Notes under the pieces: model-generated
Seen by the model: the letters and a program-made list of their open reading frames with translations, nothing else
Told to the model about the DNA's origin: nothing
The model's database searches: none
In this document: positions 17,224 through 25,948 of the stretch, in pieces
How the letters are laid out: each line of letters begins with the position of its first letter
Position numbering within the stretch: position 1 is the first letter of the stretch
NCBI RefSeq assembly: GCF_024346955.1
Contig: NZ_AP024883.1
Location: 62,001-126,000 of the forward strand
From: Vibrio mangrovi
GTDB lineage: Bacteria; Pseudomonadota; Gammaproteobacteria; Enterobacterales; Vibrionaceae
Reading direction: 5' to 3'
DNA length: 64,000 bases
Position numbers and translations under genes: made by a program

Positions 17224-18159
17224 ATGGATACCATCACTTATATTCTCAATTTCAGGCCTGATGAAGAATTCTTTGTTCTGGCAATTGTCTTTGTTGCCAG
17301 CACACTATTGATCATCACTGTGGCGCTGGTGGTCATGGGTTCGAAGTCCCAGGTCAAGCGGCAGCTTGAAGAGATTCGCAAAGATATGGGGAGTGGTTCG
17401 CTGAAAAAATCGAGAAAACTCGATTTGGAATATTTGGCTCCTATCGTGGCTCCGCGGAATAAACGGGATCAGGAAACTGCCCGTCATCAACTGATGCATG
17501 CCGGATTTCATGATGCAAATGCACTCACCATCTACTACGGTTTAAAAGTGTTCTCGACAATCATAGGGTTACTGATTGCCAGTTCTTTCTATCTGTTTAC
17601 ACCGGACATCAGCCATCTCAATCTGCTGATCATTGTTTCAGTTGCAGCTGGTATCTATATTCCGAATGTCGTACTGAACCATTTTGTGAAGAAACGGCAG
17701 AGAAAAATCCGGGCCGGTGTGCCGGATGCGCTGGACTTACTGGTGGTCTGTACGGAATCCGGACTGGGTTTCTCTTCTTCTCTGAGACGGGTTGCCGATG
17801 AACTGATGATTTCTCACCCTGATTTTGCCGATGAACTGGATACGGTGTGTGCAAAAATTAAAGCCGGGGTAGAAATGGTGGATGCTTTTGAAGATTTGGT
17901 TGAGCGGACCGGTGTTACTGAAATTTTAGGTTTGGTGCATATGTTAGCTCATGCTTCCCGGATTGGCGGAAGTCTGGCACAGACGCTACGGGAGTATACG
18001 GAAGATTACCGGGATCGGCGTAATCAGGAAGTTGAAGAGATTGCGGCAAAAATTCCGACCAAAATGATTTTTCCGCTGCTGCTATTTATTTGGCCCTGCT
18101 TTTTTATTGTCGCGATCGGCCCATCGATTCTGGCGCTGACGGCAACGTTGGGTAAATGA
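17224..18159 (+). CDS. tadC: Tad platform protein TadC
   Basis: The start at 17224 follows the tadB stop by 1 bp, with GAGGTG upstream. The 311-residue protein has an N-terminal helix, a basic cytoplasmic loop and the T2SSF domain (VPDALDLLVVCTESGLGF), with C-terminal helices ending FFIVAIGPSILAL. It is the second subunit of the inner-membrane platform. Confidence 0.88.
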   Translation: MDTITYILNFRPDEEFFVLAIVFVASTLLIITVALVVMGSKSQVKRQLEEIRKDMGSGSLKKSRKLDLEYLAPIVAPRNKRDQETARHQLMHAGFHDANALTIYYGLKVFSTIIGLLIASSFYLFTPDISHLNLLIIVSVAAGIYIPNVVLNHFVKKRQRKIRAGVPDALDLLVVCTESGLGFSSSLRRVADELMISHPDFADELDTVCAKIKAGVEMVDAFEDLVERTGVTEILGLVHMLAHASRIGGSLAQTLREYTEDYRDRRNQEVEEIAAKIPTKMIFPLLLFIWPCFFIVAIGPSILALTATLGK

Positions 18160-18172
18160 TGAGGAATAGATA

Positions 18173-19177
18173 ATGAAAATACGATCTTCGTTCATTGTTG
18201 TCACCCTGCTGATTGGATTGATCTCCGGGTGTGCAACAACACAGAAACAGTCTTCGGTCATGAATCAGCTGTATGATGGCCGTCCGGTGAACAGCCTGAA
18301 AGTCGCCGATGCTCCTAAAACAGAGCAGGAAGCGATTGAGCGCGGTGATGTTGCGATGCGTGCTCAGAACTATGATTTGGCGCTGTTCGAATATATTCGT
18401 TCGCTGGAATTTAAACCGGCACAATACCGGGATAAAACCTTTTATACCATCGGCCGGATTCATCAGATGCGGGAGAACTATACGCTTTCTGAAAAAGCCT
18501 ACTATATGGCTTTGAAAGAAAATCCGAACAATATTGAAGTGTTGCAGCAACTGGGGACAAATTATAGTAAACAGGGTGATCTGGAACAGGGAAAAAGCTT
18601 CTTTATCCGGGCGATTAATGCAGATCAGTTACGTTTGAACAGTCGCTACACTCTGCCCCGGGAAACTAAGGATGTAGAAACTGTCAATGCGTTAAGTCTG
18701 GATGACAAGTCACCGATTTCTGCCTATATGGGACTGGGCATTATTTATGATATGAAATCCAGTCACACGGTTGCTCAGGCTTTCTATAAACGAGCGCTGA
18801 AAATTCAGCCGAAATCAAGTAAGTTACTGCTGAATATCGGTTATTCCTACTATATGAGTGGCGATTATACCGAGGCAAAACGGGCAACCCTTGCTGCTCT
18901 GGAAATTGACCCGAATAATCTCAGGGCTCAGAACAATCTGGCGCTGATCTATCTGGGGCATGGAAAAATACAGCGGGCGCTGAATGTCTTCATGCAACAG
19001 ATGAAAGACTATGAAGCGTTGAATAATGTCGGATATTTCTTACTGATTGAAGGCCACCCGGATAAGGCGATCCCTTATCTGCAACAGGCCATTGATAAAA
19101 AACCATCCTACTATAAAGCGGCGAATGAAAATCTCGAAAGAGCTCTGGCGGAAGTCAAAGCACAGGCCAGTCAGTAG
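18173..19177 (+). CDS. tadD: Tad lipoprotein TadD with TPR repeats
   Basis: This 334-residue protein has a lipoprotein signal with lipobox ISGC at residues 17-20. Several tetratricopeptide repeats follow (for example SKLLLNIGYSYYMSGDYTEAK and LRAQNNLALIYLGHGKIQRAL). TadD is an outer-membrane-associated lipoprotein needed for Flp biogenesis, probably assisting the secretin. It is the last gene of the locus. The 126 bp to the convergent tusA gene hold no hairpin I would call a terminator. Confidence 0.85.
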   Translation: MKIRSSFIVVTLLIGLISGCATTQKQSSVMNQLYDGRPVNSLKVADAPKTEQEAIERGDVAMRAQNYDLALFEYIRSLEFKPAQYRDKTFYTIGRIHQMRENYTLSEKAYYMALKENPNNIEVLQQLGTNYSKQGDLEQGKSFFIRAINADQLRLNSRYTLPRETKDVETVNALSLDDKSPISAYMGLGIIYDMKSSHTVAQAFYKRALKIQPKSSKLLLNIGYSYYMSGDYTEAKRATLAALEIDPNNLRAQNNLALIYLGHGKIQRALNVFMQQMKDYEALNNVGYFLLIEGHPDKAIPYLQQAIDKKPSYYKAANENLERALAEVKAQASQ

Positions 19178-19303
19178 GAGATTGTCGCAGTAAACCTCTT
19201 CAGATACCTCCGGTTGAGGTCCTGAAAACACCAGGGTTTGGTTCTTACCGGACTCTGGTGTCCACACCGGTTCAGACTCTATATCTGGCCAGCAGTGCCA
19301 CAT

Positions 19304-19558
19304 TCAATACGCTTCAAGTCCTTTCTGAATCAGAAACTGGTAAGGCACCTGTTCGATTTGGGAAGCGAGTAACTGATGATCCATAAACCGGCAGAAGCTG
19401 GGAATATCGCGGGTTGTGGACGGGTCATCGGCAATGACGAGCAATTTCTCACCATCTTTCATTGAGCGAATGGTTTTTCTGACCATCATTACAGGTTCCG
19501 GGCACCTTAATCCTTCAGCTTCTAATGTGTAATCGGCTAATGATTTATCAATGGTCAT
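19304..19558 (-). CDS. tusA: Sulfur carrier protein TusA
   Basis: This 84-residue protein closely follows TusA: GLRCPEPVMMVRKTIRSM with the sulfur-accepting Cys at residue 19, then ADDPSTTRDIPSFC. TusA passes sulfur from IscS towards the TusBCD/TusE/MnmA pathway for 2-thiouridine in tRNA wobble positions, in the cytoplasm. Its length is normal. It stands alone, divergent from the small membrane protein gene at 19694. Confidence 0.93.
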   Translation of the reverse strand: MTIDKSLADYTLEAEGLRCPEPVMMVRKTIRSMKDGEKLLVIADDPSTTRDIPSFCRFMDHQLLASQIEQVPYQFLIQKGLEAY

Positions 19559-19693
19559 GGCGGTATCTTTTTTAGAACGGTTGGATGTCAGATGATACTT
19601 ACGGAGAAAAAATATTCAATAATCACTTGGCAAATGAAACTTTTTGTTTTAATTTAATTAACAAGTTCGTAACATTATGTCGAGGGAGCAAGG

Positions 19694-19885
19694 ATGCTGA
19701 ATAGAATCGACAGGCTGACGATCTATGCCGTGATGGGGTTCCTCTCTTTTGGTGCTTTGGTGATGAGTACATCGGAGCCGGAGCAGACTTCGCTTATGCC
19801 GGTATGGGGTGTAATTGCAGCAATGTTGGGTATCGGGCTTGAAGTTCATCACTGGGATGATGAATACGATACGCCGAACAACTGA
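19694..19885 (+). CDS. Small predicted membrane protein, 63 aa
   Basis: The product has two hydrophobic segments, about residues 9-25 and 35-50, separated by a short STSEPEQTS loop, and an acidic tail with HHWDDEYD. AGGGAGC lies before the ATG. A hairpin terminator follows at 20031. The family is not recognised. Its codon use and the terminator make a real gene likely. Confidence 0.6.
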   Translation: MLNRIDRLTIYAVMGFLSFGALVMSTSEPEQTSLMPVWGVIAAMLGIGLEVHHWDDEYDTPNN

Positions 19886-20030
19886 TTTCTTTCTGGGGCA
19901 TTCTGTTTTGAAACCGGTCTGTTTTGAAACCGATGTCAGAGACCAGTTCTCTCAGAAGCTATTGTTTTGTAGTAACTCCTTTGTAAAACAATGCGATATT
20001 TCCGACACTATCCCATTTTTCTTGGGCTTC

Positions 20031-20055
20031 CCCGCAGAGATGCGGGATTTTTTTT
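20031..20055 (+). terminator. Rho-independent terminator
   Basis: CCCGCA/TGCGGG form a GC-rich stem around GAGA, followed by eight T. It is the best stop signal for transcription from the small gene at 19694. The stretch 19886-20324 also contains a direct repeat CTGTTTTGAAACCG, and otherwise only the upstream region of the dioxygenase-like gene. Confidence 0.85.
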
Positions 20056-20324
20056 GCCTGTAAACTTGCCTCTGTGCCCAGTGATTCTCGCTGAAACTAC
20101 ATTTGGGTATATCGATATATTTTCACTCCACGATGAAAGATTAGTGTATTCGGTGGACTTACATGTTGCTGAGTAAGTTCGGTATTACATACTACGGTTT
20201 GTTTGATTTTTGCTGCATAAATGAAAATAAAATGTAAATAGACATAAAGATACTTGTTGCATATCGGCAAGTGTGTCTATATTCCACTGACATTAAGCAG
20301 AAAAAACACATTGGAAGAGAATAT

Positions 20325-21194
20325 ATGAAAAAAGATGAGAGCATACAAAGCCGGCGACGGGCAATGAAATCAATTGCATCACTTGCTGCTATCACTCTGG
20401 CTCCTGCGGTCATCGGGCGAGCCAGCGCTGAGACATTCGGGCCGGGAGCCGGTCATCATCGCCCGCCAGGTCATCGTCCACCCGGTCATGGTGGTTCGGA
20501 TGGTTCAGATTCAGGGGCTTGGGCATCTGGTGGAACAGCCAGTATGACGGCAGATTTTCCAGAGGACAGTATTTTTGAAACCGGACAAACTTGCAGCGTT
20601 GCTCTGACGGAAGCATTAACCATGGGGCCATGTTATTTTACCGGGAATTATCAGGAAGACATTTCCGAAGGTCAGACCGGCTTACCCATGATGTTGTGTC
20701 TGCAGTTGATTGATCAGAACTGTCAACCGTTAGCTGGTTATGAAGTAGAAGTCTGGCACTGTAATGTAGATGGGCTGTATTCCGGCGATACGACCGGTAG
20801 CAGCGATAGCAGTTCATTCTTTCGCTCTTACTGTACTGAAAATGATGAAGAAGCGCTTGCATCTAAATGGTTCCGGGGGACGCTGGTCACTGATAGTAGC
20901 GGGCGGGTTAATTTTAGGTCTTGTTTCCCCGGCTGGTATGCTAGCCGTGCGATTCATATCCATTTTAAAATTAATAAAAATAATACCAGAGAACTGGTTT
21001 CTCAATGTGGTTTTGATGATGACTTCTGCACCACAATCTGTACAACCCATGTTGACTACGTGAACCGTGGTGAGCCGGATACGCTATTCAGAAATGACTC
21101 TATATTTACAGACGGCAATACTGATCAGTTGTTTAACTATCGGCAAAATAACGATGGATCTCTGTTGGTTTACAAGCGGATTATTGTCAGTTAA
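20325..21194 (+). CDS. Tat-exported intradiol ring-cleavage dioxygenase-like protein
   Basis: ATG at 20325 has GGAAGAG 8 nt upstream. The 289-residue product starts with a twin-arginine signal (SRRRAMKS, hydrophobic stretch, cleavage near RASA). A His/Pro/Gly-rich linker follows, then a domain resembling the C-terminal domain of intradiol dioxygenases. Candidate Fe(III) ligands are Tyr in CYFTGNY, Tyr in GWYASR and the two His in IHIHFK. Such exported proteins are related to catechol dioxygenases, but the natural substrate is usually unknown. Several Cys, which are uncommon in catechol dioxygenases, suggest disulfides. It stands alone. Confidence 0.78.
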   Translation: MKKDESIQSRRRAMKSIASLAAITLAPAVIGRASAETFGPGAGHHRPPGHRPPGHGGSDGSDSGAWASGGTASMTADFPEDSIFETGQTCSVALTEALTMGPCYFTGNYQEDISEGQTGLPMMLCLQLIDQNCQPLAGYEVEVWHCNVDGLYSGDTTGSSDSSSFFRSYCTENDEEALASKWFRGTLVTDSSGRVNFRSCFPGWYASRAIHIHFKINKNNTRELVSQCGFDDDFCTTICTTHVDYVNRGEPDTLFRNDSIFTDGNTDQLFNYRQNNDGSLLVYKRIIVS

Positions 21195-21230
21195 CTGCAT
21201 TCAGAACATATGACTACTTTTGGTGAAATG

Positions 21231-21265
21231 ACGCCCGATGGTTGAAACTAGCCATCGGGCGTTAC
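21231..21265. terminator. Hairpin between convergent genes
   Basis: ACGCCCGATGG (21231-21241) and CCATCGGGCGT (21252-21262) form a perfect 11-bp stem. It lies between the dioxygenase-like gene and the 3' end of the ilv operon and probably serves both, although the T-tracts are short. Confidence 0.7.
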
Positions 21266-21293
21266 TTTACCGGGTGTTACTTTACCAGGATAG

Positions 21294-22823
21294 TTAAGAC
21301 AAAAAGAACCGATAGGCCGGATTGTCGGTTTCGTCTTTGTACTGATAACCCAGTTCGACCAGATGAGCCGAAAAACGGGCCAGATCGTCTTCATTCAGTT
21401 CAAATGCACACAACACCCGGCCATAGTCGGCACCATGGTTGCGGTAATTGAACAGACTGATGTTCCAGTGTGTACCCAGCGTGCTGAGGAATTTCAGTAA
21501 AGCGCCCGGATATTCCGGAAACTCAAATGAGTACACACGTTCTTTGAGTGGTTTCGAAGGCTTACCGCCGATCATATAGCGAATATGCAGTTTTGCCATT
21601 TCGTCATCCGACAGGTCAATCACCGGATAACCGGCTTTGCGCAGATCCTGAATGATGCTGCCGAGTTCTTCCTGACCGCCGGCCAGACGAATCCCGACAA
21701 AGATATTCGCCAGTGAGTCATCGTTATAACGGTAGTTAAATTCTGTGACTGCCCGTCCGCCAATGATCTGACAGAATTCGAAGAATGCACCTTTGCGCTC
21801 AGGAATGGTCACGGCTAGCAAACCTTCCCGTTTTTCACCCAGTTCACACCGCTCCGAAACATAGCGAAGTCCGTGGAAGTTGGTGTTGGCTCCGGAAAGA
21901 ACCGTACCGAGCTGCTTATCTGTGAGCTGGTTCTGTTCTGCATATTTTTTCAGGCCCGCAAGTGCAAGGGCACCTGAAGGTTCGGCAATCGCCCGGGTGT
22001 CTTCAAAGATATCTTTTACCGCCGCACAGATTTCGTCACTGGAAACCGTGATATGCCCGTCCAGATACTTCTGACATAAGCGGAAAGTTTCGTCACCAAT
22101 GCGTTTTACGGCAACCCCGTCGGCAAACATACTGACTTGATCAAGGACGACCGGCTCACCGGCATCCAGCGCTGCTTTCAGGCAGGCTGATTCTTCCGGC
22201 TCAACTGCAATGACTTTGATTTCCGGCATCAGTTGCTTAATCAGTACCGCAACCCCGGCAGCAAGACCGCCGCCGCCGACCGGCACGAAGATGTAATCCA
22301 GATGGCCGTTCTGTTGCAGCATTTCCATGCCGATTGTTCCCTGCCCGGCAATGACCAGCGGGTGATCGAACGGAGGAACAAAGGTATAACCATGCTTTTC
22401 GGCAAGCCGTTCGGCTTCAGCTTTCGCTTCATCGAAGTTATTGCCGAACAGCACCACCTCGCCACCAAATCCCCGTACGGCATCGACTTTGATGTCCGGT
22501 GTGGTCTGAGGCATCACAATAATTGCTTTGATGCCTAGTTTTGCGCCGGACAGTGCCAGTCCCTGAGCGTGGTTCCCTGCTGAGGCCGCAATAATTCCGG
22601 CCTGTTTCTGGGCTTCGGTCAGGTTCGATACCATGTTATAGGCACCACGGAGTTTAAACGAGTGCACCGGCTGGCGATCTTCCCGTTTAATCTGAACCCG
22701 GTTTTTCAGTCTGGCTGCGAGTCTGGGCATATCCTGCAATGGCGTAATCATCGCCACTTCGTAGATTGGTGCCCGTAATATATGGCGCAGATAATCTGCG
22801 CCAGTCTGGTTTGTGAGTGTCAT
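21294..22823 (-). CDS. ilvA: Threonine deaminase, biosynthetic
   Basis: This 509-residue PLP enzyme converts threonine to 2-oxobutanoate, the first step of isoleucine synthesis. It has the PLP lysine motif (SFKLRGAYN), the glycine-rich phosphate loop (VGGGGLAAG) and two C-terminal ACT-like regulatory domains, as in the isoleucine-inhibited enzyme. It is the last gene of the ilvGMEDA operon, starting 3 bp after ilvD. Confidence 0.96.
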   Translation of the reverse strand: MTLTNQTGADYLRHILRAPIYEVAMITPLQDMPRLAARLKNRVQIKREDRQPVHSFKLRGAYNMVSNLTEAQKQAGIIAASAGNHAQGLALSGAKLGIKAIIVMPQTTPDIKVDAVRGFGGEVVLFGNNFDEAKAEAERLAEKHGYTFVPPFDHPLVIAGQGTIGMEMLQQNGHLDYIFVPVGGGGLAAGVAVLIKQLMPEIKVIAVEPEESACLKAALDAGEPVVLDQVSMFADGVAVKRIGDETFRLCQKYLDGHITVSSDEICAAVKDIFEDTRAIAEPSGALALAGLKKYAEQNQLTDKQLGTVLSGANTNFHGLRYVSERCELGEKREGLLAVTIPERKGAFFEFCQIIGGRAVTEFNYRYNDDSLANIFVGIRLAGGQEELGSIIQDLRKAGYPVIDLSDDEMAKLHIRYMIGGKPSKPLKERVYSFEFPEYPGALLKFLSTLGTHWNISLFNYRNHGADYGRVLCAFELNEDDLARFSAHLVELGYQYKDETDNPAYRFFLS

Positions 22824-22826
22824 CCG

Positions 22827-24668
22827 CTAGTCTCCCAGCTTGGATTTATCTCTCACCGCTCCTTTGTCAGCACTGGTTGCCATGCTGGCATAGGCTTTCA
22901 GCGCAAAAGAGACTTCGCGCTGGCGGTCGGCCGGTTTCCAGCCGGTTTGATCCTGCTGAGCCCGACGGCTCGCCAGTTCATCAGCTGAAACTTCCAGTTC
23001 AATCGAACGTCCCGGAATATCAATAGCAATGGTGTCGCCATCTTTGACCAGACCAATCGCACCGCCATTGGCTGCTTCTGGTGACGCATGTCCGATGGAC
23101 AGACCGGATGTACCGCCGGAGAAACGACCATCGGTCAGAAGCGCACACTCTTTGCCCAGCCCCATCGATTTGAGATAAGTGGTCGGGTAGAGCATTTCCT
23201 GCATTCCCGGTCCGCCTTTCGGACCTTCATAACGGATAACTACCACGTCTCCGGCTTTAACTTTTCCGCCAAGAATGCCTTCAACGGCATCTTCCTGACT
23301 TTCGAAAACAATCGCCGGGCCACGGAATTTCAGAATACTTTCATCGACACCGGCTGTTTTGACGATACAACCATCCAGCGCAATGTTGCCTCTCAGTACG
23401 GCGAGGCCACCATCCTGACTGAATGCATGTTCTTTGGTCCGGATACAACCGTCCTGACGGTCATCATCCAGCGTTTCCCAACGGCAGTCCTGAGAGAATG
23501 CTTCGGTGGTCCGGACTCCGGCAGGGCCTGCCCGGTAGAACTCTTTCACCTCGTCAGATTCGCTCCGGATGATGTCATATTGTGCTAACTGCTCTTCCAG
23601 ACTGATTCCAAGGACGGTTCTGGTGTCAGCTTTCAGCAGACCGGCCCGGTTGAGTTCACCGAGAATACCCATGACACCACCGGCCCGGTGGACATCTTCC
23701 ATATGATACTTCTGGGTTGACGGAGCAACTTTACACAGATGAGGAACACGACGGGACATCCGGTCGATATCGTCCATGGTGAAATCAACTTCGCCTTCCT
23801 GTGCTGCGGCAAGCAGGTGCAGAACGGTATTGGTTGATCCGCCCATAGCAATATCCAGCGCCATAGCGTTTTCAAATGCTGCTTTGGTTGCAATGTTCCG
23901 TGGCAGGGCAGAAGCGTCATCCTGTTCGTAATAACGTTTGGTCAGTTCGACGATACGCTGACCGGCTTTCAGGAATAACTCTTTCCGGTCGGCATGAGTT
24001 GCAACCAGAGAACCGTTACCCGGCTGAGACAGACCCAGAGCTTCGGTCAGACAGTTCATGGAGTTGGCGGTAAACATACCGGAACAGGAACCACAGGTCG
24101 GGCAGGCTGAACGCTCAACCTGCTCGCTTTGTGCATCGGAGACTTTCGGGTCAGCGCCCTGAATCATTGCATCAACCAGATCCAGTTTAATCAGTTGATC
24201 TGAGAGTTTGGTTTTGCCGGCTTCCATCGGTCCGCCGGAAACGAAAATAACCGGGATATTCAGACGCAAAGACGCCATCAGCATTCCGGGAGTGATTTTG
24301 TCACAGTTTGAGATACACACCATGGCATCGGCACAGTGTGCGTTAACCATATACTCGACTGAGTCGGCAATCAGTTCACGGGAAGGCAGAGAATAGAGCA
24401 TTCCGCCGTGGCCCATGGCGATACCATCATCAACGGCAATGGTATTAAATTCTTTGGCGATACCGCCTGCCGCTTCAATTTCGCGGGCGACCAGCTGGCC
24501 CAGATCTTTCAGATGAACGTGGCCGGGAACAAACTGGGTGAATGAGTTAACGACGGCAATGATCGGTTTGCCAAAATCACCTTCTTTTACGCCAGTTGCA
24601 CGCCATAGGGCTCGTGCGCCTGCCATATTCCGACCATGTGTTGTTGTTGCTGAACGATACTTCGGCAT
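22827..24668 (-). CDS. ilvD: Dihydroxy-acid dehydratase
   Basis: The start MPKYRSATT at 24668 has AAGGAC upstream and matches the family start. The 613-residue protein has the Fe-S cysteines in CDKITPGM and CGSCSGMF. It dehydrates dihydroxy acids in both the valine and isoleucine pathways. Length and motifs are normal. Confidence 0.96.
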   Translation of the reverse strand: MPKYRSATTTHGRNMAGARALWRATGVKEGDFGKPIIAVVNSFTQFVPGHVHLKDLGQLVAREIEAAGGIAKEFNTIAVDDGIAMGHGGMLYSLPSRELIADSVEYMVNAHCADAMVCISNCDKITPGMLMASLRLNIPVIFVSGGPMEAGKTKLSDQLIKLDLVDAMIQGADPKVSDAQSEQVERSACPTCGSCSGMFTANSMNCLTEALGLSQPGNGSLVATHADRKELFLKAGQRIVELTKRYYEQDDASALPRNIATKAAFENAMALDIAMGGSTNTVLHLLAAAQEGEVDFTMDDIDRMSRRVPHLCKVAPSTQKYHMEDVHRAGGVMGILGELNRAGLLKADTRTVLGISLEEQLAQYDIIRSESDEVKEFYRAGPAGVRTTEAFSQDCRWETLDDDRQDGCIRTKEHAFSQDGGLAVLRGNIALDGCIVKTAGVDESILKFRGPAIVFESQEDAVEGILGGKVKAGDVVVIRYEGPKGGPGMQEMLYPTTYLKSMGLGKECALLTDGRFSGGTSGLSIGHASPEAANGGAIGLVKDGDTIAIDIPGRSIELEVSADELASRRAQQDQTGWKPADRQREVSFALKAYASMATSADKGAVRDKSKLGD

Positions 24669-24698
24669 TGTGTTGTCCTTCACTTACTTCTCTTGAGG

Positions 24699-25640
24699 TT
24701 AAGCGTTCTCTTGAGGATAGACGTAATCTAACCAGCCCCATTTATCTTCAGTTGTTCCATTGAACAGGCCGAAGAATGTGTCCTGAATCACTTTAGTGAT
24801 CGGGCCGCGTTTTCCTGCGCCGACACTGATGCGATCGACACTCCGGACCGGCACAATCTCAGCCGCTGTTCCGGTCATGAAAATTTCATCGGCCAGATAG
24901 AGGGCTTCGCGGGCAATATTGGCTTCACGTACGGTATAGCCAAGATCTTTTGCCAGAATCATAATCGTGTCGCGGGTAATTCCCGGCAGGATAGAGCTGG
25001 TTGTCGGTGGTGTCAGAATTTCACCGTCTTTGACGACAAAGATGTTTTCACCGGCACCTTCGGACAGATAACCGTCGACACTCAGGGCAATTCCTTCGTC
25101 ATAACCGTGGCGGCGGGCTTCGCCTCCGACCAGCAGAGAAGAAAGGTAGTTACCGCCGGCTTTTGCTCCGGTCGGAATGGTGTTTGGTGCTGCGCGGTTC
25201 CAGCTGGAAATCATGGCGTCAACACCGCTTTCCAGTGCTTCTTCACCGAGGTATGCGCCCCACGGGAAAGCCGCAATAATCAGATCCAGTTCTGTACCGT
25301 TTGGCGGGCAAACGCCCAGACCGACGTTACCGACATATGCCAGTGGGCGGATGTAAGCTGAAGTCAGTTTATTTGTGCGTAAAGTTTCCCGGGTTGCTTC
25401 CATGATTTCTTCAATGGAATACGGGATCGGGAAGCGATAGATTTTGGCTGAGTTCACCAGACGTTGTGCATGTTCTTGATGGCGGAACACGATCGGTCCT
25501 TTGGGTGTGTCATAGCAGCGGACACCTTCGAATACGGATGTCCCATAGTGCATGGCGTGAGTCAGGACGTGCACCTTTGCATCGGCCCACGGCATCATTT
25601 CCCCGTTGAACCATATAAAATCCGCAGTATTAGTAGCCAT
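24699..25640 (-). CDS. ilvE: Branched-chain amino acid aminotransferase
   Basis: This 313-residue fold-type IV PLP enzyme has the PLP lysine region around GAKAGGNYLSSLL and a C-terminal EIFMTGTAAEIVPV segment. It carries out the last step of isoleucine, valine and leucine synthesis. It lies 30 bp upstream of ilvD in the operon. Confidence 0.95.
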   Translation of the reverse strand: MATNTADFIWFNGEMMPWADAKVHVLTHAMHYGTSVFEGVRCYDTPKGPIVFRHQEHAQRLVNSAKIYRFPIPYSIEEIMEATRETLRTNKLTSAYIRPLAYVGNVGLGVCPPNGTELDLIIAAFPWGAYLGEEALESGVDAMISSWNRAAPNTIPTGAKAGGNYLSSLLVGGEARRHGYDEGIALSVDGYLSEGAGENIFVVKDGEILTPPTTSSILPGITRDTIMILAKDLGYTVREANIAREALYLADEIFMTGTAAEIVPVRSVDRISVGAGKRGPITKVIQDTFFGLFNGTTEDKWGWLDYVYPQENA

Positions 25641-25652
25641 TATTGTCTTCCT

Positions 25653-25937
25653 TTATGCACAAATTTTCTGTTGTAAATTGTTGTTCGGTAGTTCGTCGTT
25701 GCTGATCTGAGTGACCTCAACTGTACGGACGTCCCACAATTTTTCGATTTGATTGATCAGTGTGGTGATCGGGCGGTCACTGTCAACGATAATTTCAACG
25801 CTGGCGACTTTACTTTCATGGTTCTGGGTTGCCGCGACCTGTTTGATAATGAATCCACGGTGGCGAATGACACGCAGAACACGCTCTAACAGAACCGGCT
25901 TATCATCAGCTTTGATGTCGAGTAGATATCTTTCCAT
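25653..25937 (-). CDS. ilvM: Acetolactate synthase II small subunit
   Basis: This 94-residue ACT-domain protein (VLLERVLRVIRHRGFIIKQV) is the regulatory subunit of acetolactate synthase II. It sits between ilvG and ilvE with gaps of about 12 bp on both sides. Confidence 0.93.
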   Translation of the reverse strand: MERYLLDIKADDKPVLLERVLRVIRHRGFIIKQVAATQNHESKVASVEIIVDSDRPITTLINQIEKLWDVRTVEVTQISNDELPNNNLQQKICA

Positions 25938-25948
25938 TGCGGTGTCTC

